From: Nocardioides sp. W7
GTDB lineage: Bacteria; Actinomycetota; Actinomycetes; Propionibacteriales; Nocardioidaceae
Reading direction: 5' to 3'
NCBI RefSeq assembly: GCF_022919075.1
Contig: NZ_CP095078.1
Location: forward strand, 5,448,253-5,512,252
Length of the DNA stretch: 64,000 bases
The notes below the pieces were generated by a model that was given only the letters and a program-made list of their open reading frames with translations, was not told the origin of the DNA and did not search any database. Shown here piece by piece: positions 61,935 to 64,000 of this stretch (position 1 is the first letter of the stretch; the number at the start of each line of letters is the position of its first letter). The position numbers and the translations under genes were made by a program.

Positions 61935-62546
61935 TCAGGCGCCGAGCGCAGCCTGCTCGGCGCCGATGGTGGTGTCGTCGCCGTGACCGGTGTGTACGAC
62001 GGTCTCCTCGGGCAGCGCGAAGAGCTTCGCGCGGATCGAGGCCTCGATGGTGGGCCGGTCGCTGAAGCTGCGGCCGGTCGCACCGGGACCGCCCTGGAAC
62101 AGGGTGTCGCCGGTGAAGACGCAGCCGAGCGAGGGCGCGTGGAAGCAGACCGCGCCGGGGGCGTGGCCGGGCGTGTGCAGCGTCCGCAGCAGGGTGCCGC
62201 CGACGACGATCTCGAAGCCCTCGCCGAGGTCGACGTCCCACAGGTGGTCGGTGTGGGTGAGCTCCCACAGCGGCCGGTCGTCGGGGTGCAGCATGATCGG
62301 CGCGACCACCCGCTCGCGCAGCGCCGGCGCCATCCGGGCGTGGTCGTCGTGGGCGTGGGTCAGCAGGATGGCTCGGACGACGCGGTCGCCGACGACGGCC
62401 ATGATCGCCTCGACGTCGTGGGGTGCGTCGATGACCACGCACTCCGCGTCGTCACCGACCACCCAGATGTTGTTGTCGACCTCGAAGGTCTCGCCGTCGA
62501 GGGAGAACGTGCCGCTGACGACGGCGTGGTCGACGCGGGCGGACAT
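61935..62546 (-). CDS. MBL-fold metallo-hydrolase paired with mscR
   Basis: This 203-residue hydrolase has the metallo-beta-lactamase motif LTHAHDDHARMAPAL (T-H-x-H-x-D-H), the second His in LHTPGHAPGAVCF, metal-bridging Asp in VFTGDTLFQGGPG and a final VVHTGHGDDT. Its ATG shares one base with the mscR stop. In mycobacteria the same pair occurs, and the hydrolase is thought to split S-formylmycothiol to formate and mycothiol. That role is inferred from pairing and glyoxalase-II likeness. Confidence 0.87.
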   Translation of the reverse strand: MSARVDHAVVSGTFSLDGETFEVDNNIWVVGDDAECVVIDAPHDVEAIMAVVGDRVVRAILLTHAHDDHARMAPALRERVVAPIMLHPDDRPLWELTHTDHLWDVDLGEGFEIVVGGTLLRTLHTPGHAPGAVCFHAPSLGCVFTGDTLFQGGPGATGRSFSDRPTIEASIRAKLFALPEETVVHTGHGDDTTIGAEQAALGA

Positions 62547-63646
62547 CAGAGGATCACCACGCTGCGGAGCACGTCGCCGTCGTGCATCTTCGCGAACGCC
62601 GCCTCGATGTCGTCGATGCCGATCTCCTCGCTCACGAACGCGTCGAGATCGAGCCGGCCCTGCTGGTAGAGATCGACCAGCATCGGGAAGTCGCGGTCCG
62701 GCAGGCAGTCGCCGTACCAGCTCGACTTCAGCGCGCCGCCGCGGCCGAACACGTCGATCAGCGGCAGCTCGGGGACCTTCATGTCCGGGGTCGGCACGCC
62801 GACCAGGACCACGGTGCCGGCGAGGTCGCGGGCGTAGAACGCCTGCTTCCAGGTCTCCGGGCGCCCGACGGCCTCGATGACGACGTCCGCGCCGTCGGCA
62901 CCGTCGTACGTCTCCGCACAGATCCGCTTGATCTCCTCGACCGGGTCGACCTGCGAGGAGTCGACGGTGTGGGTCGCGCCCATCTCACGGGCCTTGGCCA
63001 GCTTCTTGGCGTCGATGTCGACGGCGATGATCGGGGAGGCACCGGCCAGCGCGGAGCCGGCGATCGCGGCCACGCCGACGCCGCCGCAGCCGATCACCGC
63101 GACCGACCTGCCGCGGGTCACCGCACCGGTGTTGATCGCCGCACCGATGCCCGCCATCACGCCGCAGCCGAGCAGGCCGACCGCAGCCGCGCGGGCCGAC
63201 GGGTCGACCTTGGTGCACTGACCGGCCGCGACCAGGGTCTTCTCGGCGAACGCACCGATGCCCAGCGCGGGTGACAGCTCGGTGCCGTCCTCCAGGGTCA
63301 TCTTCTGCTTCGCGTTGTGGGTGGCGAAGCAGTACTGCAGCTCACCGCGCTTGCAGGCCCGGCACTCCCCGCACACCGCGCGCCAGTTGAGGATCACGAA
63401 GTCGCCCGGCGCCACGCCGGTCACGTCCGGACCGACGGCCTCGACCACGCCCGCGGCCTCGTGGCCCAGCAGGAACGGGAACTCGTCGTTGATCCCACCC
63501 TCGCGGTAGTGCAGGTCGGTGTGGCACACCCCGCAGGCCTGCACCGCGACCACGGCCTCCCCCGGCCCCGGATCGGGGACGTTGATCGTGACCACCTCGA
63601 CGGGTGCTCCCTTGGCCTTCGCGACGACTGCTCTCACCTGCTGCAT
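62546..63646 (-). CDS. mscR: S-(hydroxymethyl)mycothiol dehydrogenase / S-nitrosomycothiol reductase
   Basis: This 366-residue zinc alcohol dehydrogenase has GVCHTDLHYREGGINDEFPF and LGHEAAGVVEAVG (catalytic zinc), four Cys of the structural zinc in CGECRACKRGELQYC, and VAVIGCGGVGVAAIAG (NAD). The full-length pattern matches MscR (AdhE2). It oxidises the formaldehyde-mycothiol adduct and can reduce S-nitrosomycothiol. ATG 63646 is used. With the MBL gene it forms a formaldehyde detoxification pair and shows that the cell uses mycothiol. Confidence 0.94.
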   Translation of the reverse strand: MQQVRAVVAKAKGAPVEVVTINVPDPGPGEAVVAVQACGVCHTDLHYREGGINDEFPFLLGHEAAGVVEAVGPDVTGVAPGDFVILNWRAVCGECRACKRGELQYCFATHNAKQKMTLEDGTELSPALGIGAFAEKTLVAAGQCTKVDPSARAAAVGLLGCGVMAGIGAAINTGAVTRGRSVAVIGCGGVGVAAIAGSALAGASPIIAVDIDAKKLAKAREMGATHTVDSSQVDPVEEIKRICAETYDGADGADVVIEAVGRPETWKQAFYARDLAGTVVLVGVPTPDMKVPELPLIDVFGRGGALKSSWYGDCLPDRDFPMLVDLYQQGRLDLDAFVSEEIGIDDIEAAFAKMHDGDVLRSVVIL

Positions 63647-63715
63647 GAACACACCGTATTGCCCGGTCCCCTGGCGTGGTGACAACCACCTCGGGGCAGC
63701 GCGCGTGGCACCGGC

Positions 63716-64000
63716 ATGTGGTCCCTGATCGTGGCACTGGTCCTCGCGCTCCTCGGCGGCTCTCCCCGCCCGGCGCAGACCGGTTCGGCCGATCTTTTCG
63801 ACCTGCCCGTCGGTCCCGCGCCGGCGGTCGCGCACGTCGACCACGGGGCGTACGTCGACGCCCGCGGCCGTCGTACTGCTGCGGGCCCGGCACGGCATCT
63901 CCGGGGTCGTGCCGTACGACGGTGGCTTCCTGGTCGCCGACACGCGATGGTTCGAGCTGACGCTCGGTCTCGTCCTGGTCCGGGTGGCGAGTCGGAGCTG
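63716..64000 (+). CDS. Start of a putative secreted protein, apparent frameshift, cut by window end
   Basis: ATG 63716 opens with a short hydrophobic signal (MWSLIVALVLALLGG) and DLFDLPVGPAPAVAHVDHGAYVDARG. Around 63870-63888 the plausible coding frame shifts by one base: the continuation RHGISGVVPYDGGFLVADTRWFEL is readable only in the next frame, to the window edge. Either a base is inserted (mutation or sequencing error) or the gene is broken. The family is not firmly identified. It is divergent from mscR. Confidence 0.45.
   Translation, partial: MWSLIVALVLALLGGSPRPAQTGSADLFDLPVGPAPAVAHVDHGAYVDARGRRTAAGPARHLRGRAVRRWLPGRRHAMVRADARSRPGPGGESEL

Overview
The window looks like chromosome from a high-GC, mycothiol- and F420-using actinobacterium, most probably a Nocardioidaceae member (Nocardioides-like). 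This rests on the very GC-rich codon use with many GTG and TTG starts, a fused FbiC for F420 synthesis, F420 reductase and LLM enzymes, S-(hydroxymethyl)mycothiol dehydrogenase, a His-tailed GroEL1 under two CIRCE elements, and the marker order groES-groEL ... guaB-guaB3 ... choD ... guaA, which also occurs in mycobacteria. The genus is inference. I saw no rRNA, tRNA, CRISPR array, prophage or insertion sequence.

Layout. 0-6 kb: cut-off PspC/toast-rack envelope-stress protein, GDPD, YbaK-type deacylase, DUF6328 membrane protein, F420:NADP reductase (npdG), and divergently an LLM oxidoreductase overlapping a rifamycin ADP-ribosyltransferase. 6-11.3 kb: secreted Ig-repeat/OmpA protein, a 3-alpha-hydroxysteroid-dehydrogenase-like SDR behind a KstR-like box, then a MerR regulator divergent from an LCAD-like acyl-CoA dehydrogenase. 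11.4-14.2 kb: complete Tau/Ssu-type ABC importer. 14.2-22.4 kb: membrane glycosyltransferase-like protein, PAP2, VanZ, PPOX flavoprotein, MMPL transporter and fbiC. 22.5-33.9 kb: xylose locus, with xylFGH and a ROK repressor on the plus strand and xylB-xylA-ROK on the minus strand, and a second Ssu-type importer wedged between them. 34-37.6 kb: DUF5709 and GPGG small proteins, VOC protein, second LLM enzyme, guaA. 38.5-47.7 kb: DUF222/HNH gene, a tandem duplication of the choD 3' end, and a five-gene minus-strand cluster (phosphotransferase, uncharacterised AttH/CrtC-like protein, two aldehyde dehydrogenases, cholesterol oxidase) headed by another KstR-like box and a divergent TetR gene. 48.3-57.6 kb: glpD, nitrilase, guaB3, guaB, ACT-GNAT, a second glycosyltransferase-like protein, and an ECF sigma factor with a membrane partner. 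57.7-64 kb: groEL, groES, THUMP-like methyltransferase, membrane protein, MBL hydrolase with mscR, and the start of a secreted protein.

How it fits together. Three sites of the form AGAAC-N2-GTTCT, matching the mycobacterial KstR operator, precede the 3-alpha-HSD-like SDR, the choD cluster and an LLM enzyme. They suggest a dispersed steroid or terpenoid regulon. F420 synthesis, reduction and use are all represented. The guanine branch (guaB, guaB3, guaA) flanks the steroid genes. Long intergenic hairpins, one type present twice, and a 24-bp perfect palindrome are the main unexplained non-coding structures.
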